Positions 17,375 through 26,216 are shown, counted from the stretch's first letter. The stretch: 64,000 nt of DNA from Coprothermobacter proteolyticus DSM 5265 (GCF_000020945.1 NC_011295.1:992001-1056000); one strand, 5' to 3'. Made by a program: numbers and translations. The notes: generated by a model not told the origin, from the sequence alone.

Positions 17375-18090
17375 TATTGGTTGACATTGGTAACACCAGA
17401 ACAAAACTAGCCTTCAGCGATGGTGAGAGCCTATTAAGCGTGACAGAGCTTCCCACAGGCGAATTTGACTCACATTTACTTAGTAAACCCATGGACGCAT
17501 GGGTGCTTAGTTCTGTGGTACCTGCTGTGGGAACAATGTGGACAGAACTGCTTTCAAGAAAAGCTCCAGGACTGACCCTAAAAGAAGTTGATAATTTCGA
17601 TATTATCTTCGACGTAAGGAGGAAAGCAGAAGTTGGTGAAGATCGCCTAGCAGACATTGAAGGCGCTTTCTACTTAGGATTAAAACCTCCTTTTATTACT
17701 ATTGACTTTGGTACTGCCAGCGTTATAAACTTGGTCACGCCACAACATGAGTTTGTCGGGGGTGTAATTGGACCAGGCGTCATGTCATCATATGAATGCC
17801 TAACTTCTAAAGCGGCTTTGTTAAAAGAGGTGCCTCTGGATGTGCCGGAAGACCTTATCGGCCGTGACACAAAGACAAATCTGGAATCCGGGTTTATTCT
17901 TGGTTTCGCCTTCTGGGCAGAAGGTTTTTATGCCAGGCTTAAAAAGCAATACCCTGATTTATCAGCGGTGCTAACAGGTGGCGCAGCTAAAATCATTCAC
18001 CAAGTGATTGATTTCCCTGCACAGTACGAACCGCATTTGAGCCTATTGGGATTACTCCGTGTCCTTGAACTGAACAAACACTTGTTATAG
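17356..18090 (+). CDS. coaX: Type III pantothenate kinase
   Basis: This 244-residue enzyme phosphorylates pantothenate in the first step of coenzyme A synthesis. The ASKHA-fold phosphate motifs are visible: VDIGNTRTKLAF at the N-terminus, ITIDFGTASVINLV in the middle with the catalytic Asp, GGVIGPGV, and a C-terminal LTGGAA adenosine motif. Type III enzymes are feedback-insensitive and need a monovalent cation. The ATG lies within parB (19-base overlap), so translation is coupled. The last bases hold the promoter for glgD. Confidence 0.85.
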   Translation: MGNVTVVLVDIGNTRTKLAFSDGESLLSVTELPTGEFDSHLLSKPMDAWVLSSVVPAVGTMWTELLSRKAPGLTLKEVDNFDIIFDVRRKAEVGEDRLADIEGAFYLGLKPPFITIDFGTASVINLVTPQHEFVGGVIGPGVMSSYECLTSKAALLKEVPLDVPEDLIGRDTKTNLESGFILGFAFWAEGFYARLKKQYPDLSAVLTGGAAKIIHQVIDFPAQYEPHLSLLGLLRVLELNKHLL

Positions 18091-18093
18091 AAT
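18065..18093 (+). promoter_or_regulatory. Internal promoter for glgD-glgC
   Basis: TTGAAC (18065-18070), a 17-base spacer and TAGAAT (18088-18093) lie in the 3' end of coaX. The predicted transcription start coincides with ATG 18100, six bases after the -10, and there is no ribosome site. The uppS start has the same TAGAAT plus AGAA(T/A)T layout. Confidence 0.6.
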
Positions 18094-18099
18094 AGAAAT

Positions 18100-19068
18100 A
18101 TGGAGGCTTTTGGATTCATATTTGCTCATGATTGGATTCATTCTTTAGACCCCTTAACCTTAGTACGGCCAGCCGCCTCTTTGCCAGTACTCGGGAAATA
18201 CAGAGCTATTGATTTTTCCTTGTCCAGCTTTGTGAGAGCGGGTATTGTGCGTATTGGTGTTAGTTTAGATACTGAAGCAGTATCTCTGCTGGATCATCTT
18301 CGCATTGCTTCCCAATGGGACTTGGATAAAAAAGAAGGCGGTCTTTTCATTTTGCCTGGCAAGTACTTAGGTACATTGGATGCCCTGTTCAAGAACACTA
18401 CTTTTCTAAGAAGAGCTAATGAAGAACTTGCCATAATTGCATGGGGAGATTGTGTTTATAATATCGATTTTCATGAGCTCATGCGTTATCACATTGATAA
18501 GGCTGCTGATATAACATTCATTGGAGACCCCGAAGACCCCTACATATTTGTCATAAACAAGTTTCTTCTCCTGGAAATACTCTTTGCTTACAAAGACCTT
18601 AGAGACTTCTGGCGTGATGCTGTGGCAAGCATAAGGAGCGATTTACGGATTGAACAGTTTGCAACTGATATTCCCATGTACAAATTATCTGATGGCTTAG
18701 AAACCTTCTACAGACTTCACATGGATGCTCTCGATCTTAATGTATACAAAGCTTTAACTCAGAACATGATCTTGACAAAACTTCGTGATTTTCCCCCAGC
18801 AAAGTTTTCCACTACATGCCGTATTACTGACAGTATCGTTTCTGATGGCTGCATTATTGGAGGGCATGTGATTCACAGCGTAGTTGGTAGAAACTCCATC
18901 ATACGTGCTGGAGCTTATGTTGAGAACTCCATACTCATGCAGGACGTCGTGGTGGAAGAAGGAGCACGTTTGATCAACGTAATCGCTGACAGATATACGG
19001 TGTTTAGGGCTAATCGCGAGGTTATAAGTAGCGAATTAACGGTAATACCCAGGGAGCATGTCATATGA
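18100..19068 (+). CDS. glgD: Glucose-1-phosphate adenylyltransferase regulatory-type subunit GlgD
   Basis: The 322-residue protein has the nucleotidyltransferase fold of ADP-glucose pyrophosphorylase but lacks the catalytic G-G-x-G-x-R-L loop, reading FAHDWIHSLDPLTLVRPAAS instead. That is the mark of the GlgD subunit found with GlgC in Firmicutes. It keeps PVLGKYRAIDFSLSSFVRAGI, and the C-terminal third is a left-handed beta-helix (IIGGHVIHSVVGRNSIIRAG). It is shorter than the usual 370 or so residues. It overlaps glgC by four bases. GlgD presumably modulates GlgC in a heterotetramer. Confidence 0.85.
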   Translation: MEAFGFIFAHDWIHSLDPLTLVRPAASLPVLGKYRAIDFSLSSFVRAGIVRIGVSLDTEAVSLLDHLRIASQWDLDKKEGGLFILPGKYLGTLDALFKNTTFLRRANEELAIIAWGDCVYNIDFHELMRYHIDKAADITFIGDPEDPYIFVINKFLLLEILFAYKDLRDFWRDAVASIRSDLRIEQFATDIPMYKLSDGLETFYRLHMDALDLNVYKALTQNMILTKLRDFPPAKFSTTCRITDSIVSDGCIIGGHVIHSVVGRNSIIRAGAYVENSILMQDVVVEEGARLINVIADRYTVFRANREVISSELTVIPREHVI

Positions 19069-20297
19069 AAGTATTAGCACTCATACTTGCAGGAGGAACA
19101 GGTACAAGATTAGGCGTACTTACTGAAACCTTGGCAAAACCATCGGTATATTTCGGCGGCAAGTATAGAATCATCGATTTCGCTTTATCAAACTGCGCCC
19201 ACTCTCAACTGGAAGGCATAGCAATTCTTCCACAGTACAGGCCTGTGGAACTGATTAGCCACGTAGCCATGGGCAGACCGTGGGATTTTGTTAGAAGAAC
19301 GTCTTACTTCGCAGTGCTTCCCCCTCACAAAGAGTGGTATCAAGGTACAGCGGATGCAGTTTTTCAGAACATTGAATACATTGATTACCTCAAACCTGAT
19401 ACGGTACTCGTATTGTCAGCGGATCATGTGTATTTGATGGATTACAGACCTTTGCTCAAATATATGGATTTGAAGAACGCTCGTGCAGTTTTAGCAGCAA
19501 CGACGGTTCCTTGGGAAGAAGCAAGCAGATACGGTACTGTGATTACCGATGAACACGAGCGCATCATGGAGTTTCAGGAAAAACCAGCAGAACCAAAATC
19601 GAATTTAGTGAATATGGGTATATACGCCTTCAAGTGGCATTACCTTAGAGACCTTTTACTAGAAGACAGTGTTAGAGAAGAATCCAGCCATGATTTTGGG
19701 GCTGACATATGGCCACGCGTTGTTGGCTCAGGCGAACCAGCCTATGCCTATAGGTTCGATGGGTATTGGCTTGATGTAGGTACAATAAAGTCTTTCTGGG
19801 AAGGTCACATGGATTTAGTTGCTCCATTCCCCAGGCTTAATTTGTACGATCCGCGATGGAAGATTTACACCAATCCGGCGGACCTTCCTTCCCCCATTTT
19901 CCTCGGATCTGGGAGTGCTAGAAGTGCATTGGTAAGCGAAGGCAGCGTTGTAAAAGGCAACCTTTTACGCTCTGTAGTGGGACTTCAAACTTTCATAGAT
20001 GACGATGCCGAAGTAGTGGAAAGTGTCATAGGTCCAAGAAGTTACGTTGGTAAAGGTGCTAAGTTGTATAGAGTGATTACTGGAGAATCTGTTTGCATCG
20101 AAGAGGGCGTTGTTATTGGAGAAGGAGAAGATCTGCCAAACGAAGTAGCTCCCCAGATTTACACAGATGGAATAACAGTAATTGGCAGGAACGCCAGTAT
20201 TGTAAAAGGCAGTCATTTGGGAAGACAAGTAGCAGTTCAGGAAGGCGCTGTGGTCAATGGAGTCTATGGCAGCGGGGCATTCATCTACCGGCAATGA
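19065..20297 (+). CDS. glgC: Glucose-1-phosphate adenylyltransferase GlgC
   Basis: This 410-residue enzyme makes ADP-glucose from glucose-1-phosphate and ATP for glycogen synthesis. It has ALILAGGTGTRLGVLT at the N-terminus, KPSVYFGGKYRIIDFALSNC, a QGTADAVFQN block, a VLSADHVYLMDY catalytic region, FQEKPAEPKSNLVNMGIY with the substrate-binding Lys, and DGYWLDVGTIKSFWE. The C-terminus is a beta-helix with hexapeptide repeats. It is coupled to glgD by ATGA-type overlap. A glycogen synthase or branching gene is not in this window, but a GH13 enzyme is at 57.8-59.6 kb. Confidence 0.93.
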   Translation: MKVLALILAGGTGTRLGVLTETLAKPSVYFGGKYRIIDFALSNCAHSQLEGIAILPQYRPVELISHVAMGRPWDFVRRTSYFAVLPPHKEWYQGTADAVFQNIEYIDYLKPDTVLVLSADHVYLMDYRPLLKYMDLKNARAVLAATTVPWEEASRYGTVITDEHERIMEFQEKPAEPKSNLVNMGIYAFKWHYLRDLLLEDSVREESSHDFGADIWPRVVGSGEPAYAYRFDGYWLDVGTIKSFWEGHMDLVAPFPRLNLYDPRWKIYTNPADLPSPIFLGSGSARSALVSEGSVVKGNLLRSVVGLQTFIDDDAEVVESVIGPRSYVGKGAKLYRVITGESVCIEEGVVIGEGEDLPNEVAPQIYTDGITVIGRNASIVKGSHLGRQVAVQEGAVVNGVYGSGAFIYRQ

Positions 20298-21558
20298 AAA
20301 CAGCGGCACACAATTGATAAATTTCTCATCAGACGACCGCTGGTTCATGGATGGAGATATTTTCTTTGCTTTTACCGGCGCACACTTTGATGCTCGCACC
20401 CTCATACCAGAGCTTAAAAACAAGGCAAAACTCATCATAACGGAGAAAGAAGCCACAGGATCTAACGTCATATATCGTCCTGATGCTCGTCAAATCTACA
20501 AGAAATTCATAAAGGCAGGAGCAAAAGTTTATCCTTTGCATGTTCTTGGCATTACAGGTACCAAAGGTAAGAGCACCATTGCATGGTGGTTATCCTCTTT
20601 GCTGGGATTTGGCTATATGGGAACACTTGGCATAAGAGCTAAGGATGTTAAATTTGTCTTGCCTACCACGACTACGGGTGCTGATGCTTTGTTTAACACT
20701 TATCGAAGGACTGGAGAAGATCACTGGGTAGTGGAACTCTCTTCCATTGGTTTGGCAGAAGACAGGCTTCCACTGCCGCTGGAGGGTCTAGTATGGACCA
20801 CATTTGAACCAGAACACATGGACTATCACAAAACCACATACGCATACTTCTTGGCTAAGAAAAAAGCCTTTTCTTACCTAAAAAAAGGTACTTTCGCGTT
20901 ACTAGGACAAAACGTGCCACAAGCTGACATTGGTACACCTTACTTAACTCTGAGGTATGGTGATACTGGCAACTTCTACATTTTGGACAGAAGAGAATAC
21001 GAATGGGAACAAGAAGTGAAAATTTACACACCTCAAGGACCCTCTGTGGTACATATCCCCATGCCTGGGAAAGTTTTTGCTCACGACGCTGTGGGCACCG
21101 TGGCAGCGGCTTTTCTTTGGAAAGGTACTAAACTAGAAGGTGAATTTCCTTCCGTTCCGGTTCGTATGAACCACGTCATCATAAATGGTATCGAAATGGT
21201 CATAGATTTTGCTCACACGCCAGAGAGCATAGATGCATGTTTGCAAACAGTTGCCCAGCGCTGGGGTAATGATTTTGTGGTCATACACGGAGCTACCGGT
21301 TACGAACCGCAAAACAAGAGCTACGAAATCATAAAAGTTATAAACCGGTATGGCATCCCAGGAGCAGCTTCCATCATAAAGTCCCTTGACCAGCGCCAAT
21401 CTGAAGAAACGCTGAGAAGGTATGAAAACGCTGGTTTCATAACAGGAAGTAGCACCGAAGTATTTCAGCTCTGCAGTAAGAAGTTCAAGAAATGGGTCAT
21501 CGTGGGAATGAGAGATGCCTACGACAGGCTAAAGGAGGCTGGTATTTATGGAACTTGA
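20257..21558 (+). CDS. MurE-like Mur ligase family protein
   Basis: This 433-residue ATP-dependent Mur-ligase-fold protein resembles MurE. It has an N-terminal DGDIFFAFTGAHFDA substrate-binding domain, ATP loop GITGTKGKSTIAWWL, VVELSSIGL, EHMDYHKTTYAYFLAKKKAF with the carbamylatable Lys, and IDFAHTPESIDACL. The usual C-terminal D-N-P-R amino-acid motif and the G-G-D-R-D-x-x-K-R segment of MurE are absent; HGATGYEPQNKSYE stands in their place. So the added amino acid, or even the role in peptidoglycan, is uncertain. The start overlaps glgC by 41 bases; a later TTG at 20315 is possible. It may be the organism's MurE or a paralogue with another substrate. Confidence 0.7.
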   Translation: MESMAAGHSSTGNENSGTQLINFSSDDRWFMDGDIFFAFTGAHFDARTLIPELKNKAKLIITEKEATGSNVIYRPDARQIYKKFIKAGAKVYPLHVLGITGTKGKSTIAWWLSSLLGFGYMGTLGIRAKDVKFVLPTTTTGADALFNTYRRTGEDHWVVELSSIGLAEDRLPLPLEGLVWTTFEPEHMDYHKTTYAYFLAKKKAFSYLKKGTFALLGQNVPQADIGTPYLTLRYGDTGNFYILDRREYEWEQEVKIYTPQGPSVVHIPMPGKVFAHDAVGTVAAAFLWKGTKLEGEFPSVPVRMNHVIINGIEMVIDFAHTPESIDACLQTVAQRWGNDFVVIHGATGYEPQNKSYEIIKVINRYGIPGAASIIKSLDQRQSEETLRRYENAGFITGSSTEVFQLCSKKFKKWVIVGMRDAYDRLKEAGIYGT

Positions 21559-22033
21559 GAAAGCCATTAGTGCAGTTCAGTATGCCCTGGAGATGGAAAA
21601 AGAAGGCGTACGTTTCTATGGTGAAAAAGCAGATGAAGCAACTACTCCTTCTGTAAAAGACCTGTTCACTGGACTAAAACGCATGGAGGAAAATCATGTT
21701 GATTATTTGTCCAAGGTATTGGGACATCTGAAAGATGAGAATACCTTCCTCGACGAAATGCCCCCTGAAGAAACACCTTTCGAAAGATTGAAAGCAGAAG
21801 AATCAGAGTTTAACTTTGGCGAAATAGCGGCATTGAGAATGGCTATGCTGCTGGAACATGACTTTGCTCAGTTTTACAAGAAAGCTGCCGAGCATACCGA
21901 TGATGACATAGGCAAACAGATTTACTTGAAGCTAGCAAAGTGGGAAGAGGAACATGAGGCAGCTATCCGTAATGAGCTGGATAACCTGATGAAGGAGCAT
22001 TGGTATGATATGGGTTTTTCTCCCCTTCTATGA
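21548..22033 (+). CDS. Ferritin-like / rubrerythrin-type di-iron protein
   Basis: The 161-residue protein is a four-helix bundle of the rubrerythrin ferritin-like type. Ligand pairs are visible: ALEMEKEGVRFYGE, RMEENHVDYL (E-x-x-H), AMLLEHDFAQFYK and AKWEEEHEAAI (E-x-x-H). No rubredoxin-type C-x-x-C domain follows, so it is the diiron domain alone. Such proteins detoxify peroxide or store iron in anaerobes. A strong AAGGAGG ribosome site sits 11 bases before the ATG. It is last in the plus-strand operon and its end overlaps the converging gene by six bases. Confidence 0.75.
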   Translation: MELEKAISAVQYALEMEKEGVRFYGEKADEATTPSVKDLFTGLKRMEENHVDYLSKVLGHLKDENTFLDEMPPEETPFERLKAEESEFNFGEIAALRMAMLLEHDFAQFYKKAAEHTDDDIGKQIYLKLAKWEEEHEAAIRNELDNLMKEHWYDMGFSPLL

Positions 22034-22405
22034 TGAAGACGTGCCCAAAAATCTACTAAGGATGCGATAGGAAAACAACCCCAGCAGTGCAGTAATAAGT
22101 GCTGCCATCAAGAACCACATCTTATGAGGAGTCGAAAGCACCAAAGTAAGGTAGAAGAGTGTTTCTAGAAAAGAGGAAACCATGAAGTGTGCAGTTACGA
22201 AGTACGGTTTGCCAAAATCTGCTAAAGCAGCTATGTAAAGCAAAACGAAAACAACCTGTATAACAAGGTCAATCCAATTTCCAGCTAAGAACCACAGTGA
22301 TGCCACACTTACTATTAGGCAAACAATAAGTAAGACAGGTAGTAAGCCCCAATGCTGACTAGGTACGCCACTATTAGCTGAACTAGTAGCTGAACTACGG
22401 TCCAT
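22028..22405 (-). CDS. Small membrane protein downstream of feoB
   Basis: I do not recognise this 125-residue protein. After a polar N-terminus of about 20 residues it has four closely spaced hydrophobic helices (about 20-41, 45-62, 70-90 and 93-115). Its ATG lies inside the last 90 bases of feoB in another frame and is preceded there by GGAGGTAGG, about 10 bases upstream, a better ribosome site than most in the window. It may be an accessory to the iron transporter, but that is only position-based inference. Confidence 0.45.
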   Translation of the reverse strand: MDRSSATSSANSGVPSQHWGLLPVLLIVCLIVSVASLWFLAGNWIDLVIQVVFVLLYIAALADFGKPYFVTAHFMVSSFLETLFYLTLVLSTPHKMWFLMAALITALLGLFSYRILSRFLGTSSS

Positions 22406-24273
22406 TTCACTCCTACCTCCTTTCTTAGAGCTGCCAGAGTGGCAATACAGGGTACATAAAGCACAAAAAACACCATAAAAGCGATCCCTGAAGGTACACT
22501 AAAAGCACCTGAAAGCGTAGAAACCAATGCAGAGCCACTAGCTTGATACAATTGGCCTAATGATGAAAGCACCGCTTCCTTCGCTGCTAAGCCCATGAGC
22601 AACGCCGACGACATTTGCCAGTTGAAACCGAGCGGCTTAAAAACTGTCTGGCTTAAAAACATCCCGATACGAGCAACGTAACTTTGGGACAAGTCTTCTC
22701 CCAAAGGAAAAGTAAGCAATATCCAGAATACAACGGTTGCCAGTAGAACAACGGTAAACGCTTTATGGAGAAAATCCTTTGTTCGAAACCAAGCCAGTTT
22801 AGTAGTCATCTTTAAGGATGGCATCCTATAGGGCGGCATCTCTAAGGCGAAAAACGTGGGCATGCGCTTGAAGGCCACACTTCTAAATGCAAATGCCAGT
22901 AGCAAACTGAAGAAAACAGACAATACGTAGCAGAAAAGCACAACGCCTAATGCACGAGGTCCAAAAAGAGCAGCCCCGAGAACCGTAAGGACTGGTAGAC
23001 GTGCATTACAGGGAATCAGCGGTATAACCATGGACGCAATCTTTCGCTCTACTGGATCATCTATGGCTCGAGTAGAAAGTATGGCGGGCACATTGCAGCC
23101 AAACCCAAGTATGAGAGAAATGAAGGATTTGCCGCTTAATCCGAAGCGGGACAATGGCCTGTCCATGATTAGTGAAGCACGCGCCATGTAACCAGAATTC
23201 TCTAGTAACCCAACCGTAAAAAACATTACGAATACCAAAGGAACAAAAGAAATAACGTTCCCCACTCCACCGAACAAAGCATTTTGTATGAAGTCTTTTA
23301 TCAACCCAGAGGGCAAATAAGCTGTTACCACGGCTGATAGCCAAGAAATGGCTTCTGCTACTAAATCTGTTAGTGGTTGCCCCACAGCAAAGATTATCTT
23401 GAAGAGCAGGTAAAGGATAATAACAAACGTGGGTATACCAACCAAGGGATGAAGTAACACATGATCTAGCATATCGGACCATTTCCACTTTTCGGGTAAT
23501 TTTTTCATAACAACCGTAGCGATTTGATGAGCTTTTCGATAGCGTTCCATGGCGATATGTTCTTGAGGATGAAGCCCGTCCAGATGACCCATTATCTCGT
23601 CCATGTCAGTTTGCTCATTGGAAATAGTGCTTATAGCTTCGAAACGTCCTAAACTATCTTTGTTCTGCAAGGTAGCTATGAGGTTCTCCAAAGAACGATT
23701 AAATGGAACTAGCTTTGGGACACGTGCGTTTTTCAAAGCCTGCTTCAATCCGTCAATGTTGATCCCCTTTAGTGCGGAAATCAGCACAACTGGGAGTCCC
23801 AGCTCTTCGGACAACTTCTCGGCATCAACAGTTGCTCCAGACTTCTCCAACTCATCAATGAAGTTCAAAGCAACCACTAAAGGCTTCTGTAAGTCCAAAA
23901 GTTCCAAGGTAAGCATGAGGGAACGCTCCAAAGACGTTGAATCCACCACATTTAAGATGACATCGTATTCTTGTGATAACAAAAAACTACTGGTGACTTG
24001 TTCGTCAGCGTTTTTGCCCAATAAAGAATAACTACCAGGTAAGTCTACTACTTCCCATATTTCACCGTTCACTTTCCACTGAGCCATTTTCACATCCACG
24101 GTAACTCCTGGCCAATTTCCCACATGAACGCTCATGCCCGTGATCAAATTGAACAGCGTGGATTTTCCACAATTGGGGTTGCCAACAAGTACAATCCTTT
24201 TTATACCTGAACTTACCTTAGCATCGGCATTCAGCGTATCGTCACCAGAGGCATCATGACAAGACATCGACAT
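22315..24273 (-). CDS. feoB: Ferrous iron transport protein FeoB
   Basis: This 652-residue transporter takes up Fe2+ across the inner membrane. The N-terminal G domain has GNPNCGKSTLFN (G1), the switch region GNWPGVTVDVK, DLPGSYSL (G3) and NFIDEL as the G4 variant of NxxD. A helical domain follows, then eight or more membrane helices containing GFGCNVPAILSTRAI and a later LPVLTVLGAALFG gate. ATG 24273 has GGAGG 12 bases upstream; longer in-frame text lies within feoA. It overlaps feoA by 20 bases. The G4 Asn-x-x-Asp variant NFID differs from the commoner NxxDE and may be normal for the clade. Confidence 0.93.
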   Translation of the reverse strand: MSMSCHDASGDDTLNADAKVSSGIKRIVLVGNPNCGKSTLFNLITGMSVHVGNWPGVTVDVKMAQWKVNGEIWEVVDLPGSYSLLGKNADEQVTSSFLLSQEYDVILNVVDSTSLERSLMLTLELLDLQKPLVVALNFIDELEKSGATVDAEKLSEELGLPVVLISALKGINIDGLKQALKNARVPKLVPFNRSLENLIATLQNKDSLGRFEAISTISNEQTDMDEIMGHLDGLHPQEHIAMERYRKAHQIATVVMKKLPEKWKWSDMLDHVLLHPLVGIPTFVIILYLLFKIIFAVGQPLTDLVAEAISWLSAVVTAYLPSGLIKDFIQNALFGGVGNVISFVPLVFVMFFTVGLLENSGYMARASLIMDRPLSRFGLSGKSFISLILGFGCNVPAILSTRAIDDPVERKIASMVIPLIPCNARLPVLTVLGAALFGPRALGVVLFCYVLSVFFSLLLAFAFRSVAFKRMPTFFALEMPPYRMPSLKMTTKLAWFRTKDFLHKAFTVVLLATVVFWILLTFPLGEDLSQSYVARIGMFLSQTVFKPLGFNWQMSSALLMGLAAKEAVLSSLGQLYQASGSALVSTLSGAFSVPSGIAFMVFFVLYVPCIATLAALRKEVGVKWTVVQLLVQLIVAYLVSIGAYYLSYLLFA

Positions 24274-24496
24274 GAATCCAATGAGCCTCCTTACGTGAAA
24301 GTGCAAGCCTTTGAGTTAGGAACTCCACAACTACGGGTCCTCCAAGAGGAGTCTTTTTTACAACTGTGACCGTAATGCCTGGTAGCAGGCCAAGCTCTAA
24401 GATGCGCTCTCTGAACCACTTAGGACCAACTATGGACCTGACTTTCGCCGTAGTTCCTTCCCTTAGATCACTAAGGTGAACATTCAATGTTTGCAC
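24254..24496 (-). CDS. feoA: FeoA, SH3-like partner of FeoB
   Basis: This 80-residue SH3-like protein supports FeoB-dependent iron uptake. It reads LSDLREGTTAKVRSIVG, then ERILELGLLPGITVTVVKKTPLGGPVVVE, with the FeoA core L-G-L-x-P-G-x-x-V. I set the start at GTG 24496, which is exactly where transcription should begin (TTGACA-18-TATAGT, six bases before); the longer frame reaching TTG 24532 would include the -35 and is rejected. TTG 24487 is another option. A DtxR-type regulator at 43.5 kb could control it, but I see no convincing operator here. Confidence 0.85.
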   Translation of the reverse strand: MQTLNVHLSDLREGTTAKVRSIVGPKWFRERILELGLLPGITVTVVKKTPLGGPVVVEFLTQRLALSRKEAHWIHVDVLS

Positions 24497-24532
24497 AGTA
24501 AAACTATAGCATGTCTCTGTTTTACCTGTCAA
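24496..24532 (-). promoter_or_regulatory. feoAB promoter, consensus -35 and near-consensus -10
   Basis: TTGACA (24532-24527), an 18-base spacer, TATAGT (24508-24503), then six bases to the GTG of feoA at 24496. This is the best sigma-70-type promoter in the window and implies a leaderless mRNA. Confidence 0.75.
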
Positions 24533-24605
24533 TAAGGTAAAATTGTGTTCATGGAGAAAACAAACGTCCGCCTATTCGGTAGAAGGCACAACGAGGTGTG
24601 CAAAA

Positions 24606-26216
24606 GTGCGTAAAATCCTTTCTATATTGCTGATACTTGTTTTACTTTCAGTGGGTACGGTGCAAGGAGAAACCTGGTCTTCCGCCCTGATTGTAACTCA
24701 AATCAATGCGAAACAACTTTACATAGTAACCAACAGTTTCACATCATACAAGTTGGATGGAAATACTGTCACATTCTCCAGTAAATGGAACGGTGGCTCT
24801 ATGGAAACTGGAGTTTTCCAAGTCACAGCAAACCCGTGGCTTTCTGTAAAGAGCTCCACTCCATTTACTATTAAGATGCTTTCACCAAGAGAGTTCTTGA
24901 TTAGTGCCATAGATGAAAGCGCTGTTGTTTTACCAAATGTGGACGTGGACGTCCACACAACCACCGAAGTAATCACTCCTACCTTACCTGAAACACCAAC
25001 CTTGCCTGAAACTCCTACCTTACCTGAGACCCCGACTTTACCGGAAACCCCGACGGAGGTAGTCCCCACGCCATCAGTAGTTACACCTTCCATTCAACCC
25101 GGGACAGGGCTATATGATCCCCAAACCCTTCAGCTTGCCATTCAGTTTCGACTCGATAAAATCAACAGACAAGTGCCAGCTGCTACAGTAGTTGAGATTA
25201 GCACAGCAGTGAGTCGTTGGGCAAATTACTTCAACTTAGATCCTTTCTTGGTTATTGGCCTAATAGAAATGGAAAGCGGTTTCAATCCCAACGTAGTTAG
25301 TACTTCCTCTGCAGTGGGGCTGATGCAAATTCTGGAATCCAATTTTTACAACTATGCCGCTCAATTAGGTGTTAAGAGTGACCCATTTGATGTAGACAGC
25401 AATGTTGCTGTAGGCTGTAAGATGCTTTCTAACAGCATGACCATATGGCAACGACCTTTCATGGCGTTAAGATCATATTTGTTAGGCTCCACGGGTCTTA
25501 TGAACAGTATTCTTGCCGGTAATGACGCTGCTGACAGTAACGGCACTCGGTCAATAAACTATGCCAATGTGGTTCTCAACATACGTAACTCGATTTACCA
25601 GTACTTCAACTTGACTCCTCCAAAAGAGCAGTATGTGGTGGTTTTGGATCCAGGACATGGCGGATACAACCCTGGTAATGGTATGTACAACATGGGCGCT
25701 ATAGGGCTTAACGGCATATATGAAAGTGAAGTTGTACTGGACATATCCCTAAAAGTTGCTGACATTCTCAGGAGTAATGGCGTTACGGTCCAACTTACCA
25801 GAACAAGAGAAAGGGATAAATCGAATCCGTACGATTTGGAGGATCGCTTAAGATTAGCAGAGAATTTCAAACCCAACCTTCTTTTGAGCATTCATGCTAA
25901 CTCGTTTACCTCCTCCACCGCTAATGGTGTGGAGACCTATTGGCGCACTTGGCAGTCTAAATGGTTTGCCACAACCGTTCATAATGCTTACTTGAAGCAG
26001 GCTCAACTCAGAGACAGAGGAGTAAAACAGGATACCACACTGTTTATCCTGAAAGGCACATCGTATCCATCAGCCATGATAGAAGTTGGGTTCATAACTA
26101 ATCCGGTAGACTACGCCCTTTTGTCAACGCCAGAAGGCAGAACAAAAGCCGCTCAAGGAATTGCAAAAGGCATTTTGGAATTTATGGGAATCGATGTTAA
26201 ACCACTAGATCGCTAA
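24606..26216 (+). CDS. Two-domain peptidoglycan hydrolase: lytic transglycosylase plus N-acetylmuramoyl-L-alanine amidase
   Basis: The 536-residue exported protein combines two wall-cutting enzymes. A signal peptide (residues 2-21, ending GTVQG) is followed by a beta-rich N-domain, a Pro-Glu-Thr linker of four TLPETP repeats, an SLT/GH23 domain with catalytic Glu in EMESGFNPNVVS and SSAVGLMQI, and a C-terminal zinc amidase_3 domain with VLDPGHGGYNPG (His ligand), an ESEVVLD Glu, SIHANSF and the catalytic Glu in MIEVGFITN. GTG 24606 is chosen because GAGGTG lies about seven bases upstream and it directly precedes the signal peptide. Cutting both glycan and stem peptide would release naked strands. 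Confidence 0.88.
   Translation: MRKILSILLILVLLSVGTVQGETWSSALIVTQINAKQLYIVTNSFTSYKLDGNTVTFSSKWNGGSMETGVFQVTANPWLSVKSSTPFTIKMLSPREFLISAIDESAVVLPNVDVDVHTTTEVITPTLPETPTLPETPTLPETPTLPETPTEVVPTPSVVTPSIQPGTGLYDPQTLQLAIQFRLDKINRQVPAATVVEISTAVSRWANYFNLDPFLVIGLIEMESGFNPNVVSTSSAVGLMQILESNFYNYAAQLGVKSDPFDVDSNVAVGCKMLSNSMTIWQRPFMALRSYLLGSTGLMNSILAGNDAADSNGTRSINYANVVLNIRNSIYQYFNLTPPKEQYVVVLDPGHGGYNPGNGMYNMGAIGLNGIYESEVVLDISLKVADILRSNGVTVQLTRTRERDKSNPYDLEDRLRLAENFKPNLLLSIHANSFTSSTANGVETYWRTWQSKWFATTVHNAYLKQAQLRDRGVKQDTTLFILKGTSYPSAMIEVGFITNPVDYALLSTPEGRTKAAQGIAKGILEFMGIDVKPLDR
24981..25052 (+). repeat. Four 18-base repeats encoding TLPETP
   Basis: Four tandem 18-base units encode residues 126-149 of the processed reading frame (TLPETP four times). 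Synonymous differences between units (CCTGAA, CCTGAG, CCGGAA) show the protein repeat is kept while the DNA has diverged. It is an extended linker between the N-domain and the transglycosylase. Confidence 0.9.

Noticed and set aside
23057-24031. Two frames of about 140 codons on the minus and plus strands
   Set aside because: Both are shadows of the feoB coding sequence, with compositionally odd proteins and no start signals.
24981-25052. Short tandem repeats that could be mistaken for a CRISPR array
   Set aside because: Units are adjacent 18-mers in frame with a protein linker, with no spacers and no cas genes anywhere in the window.
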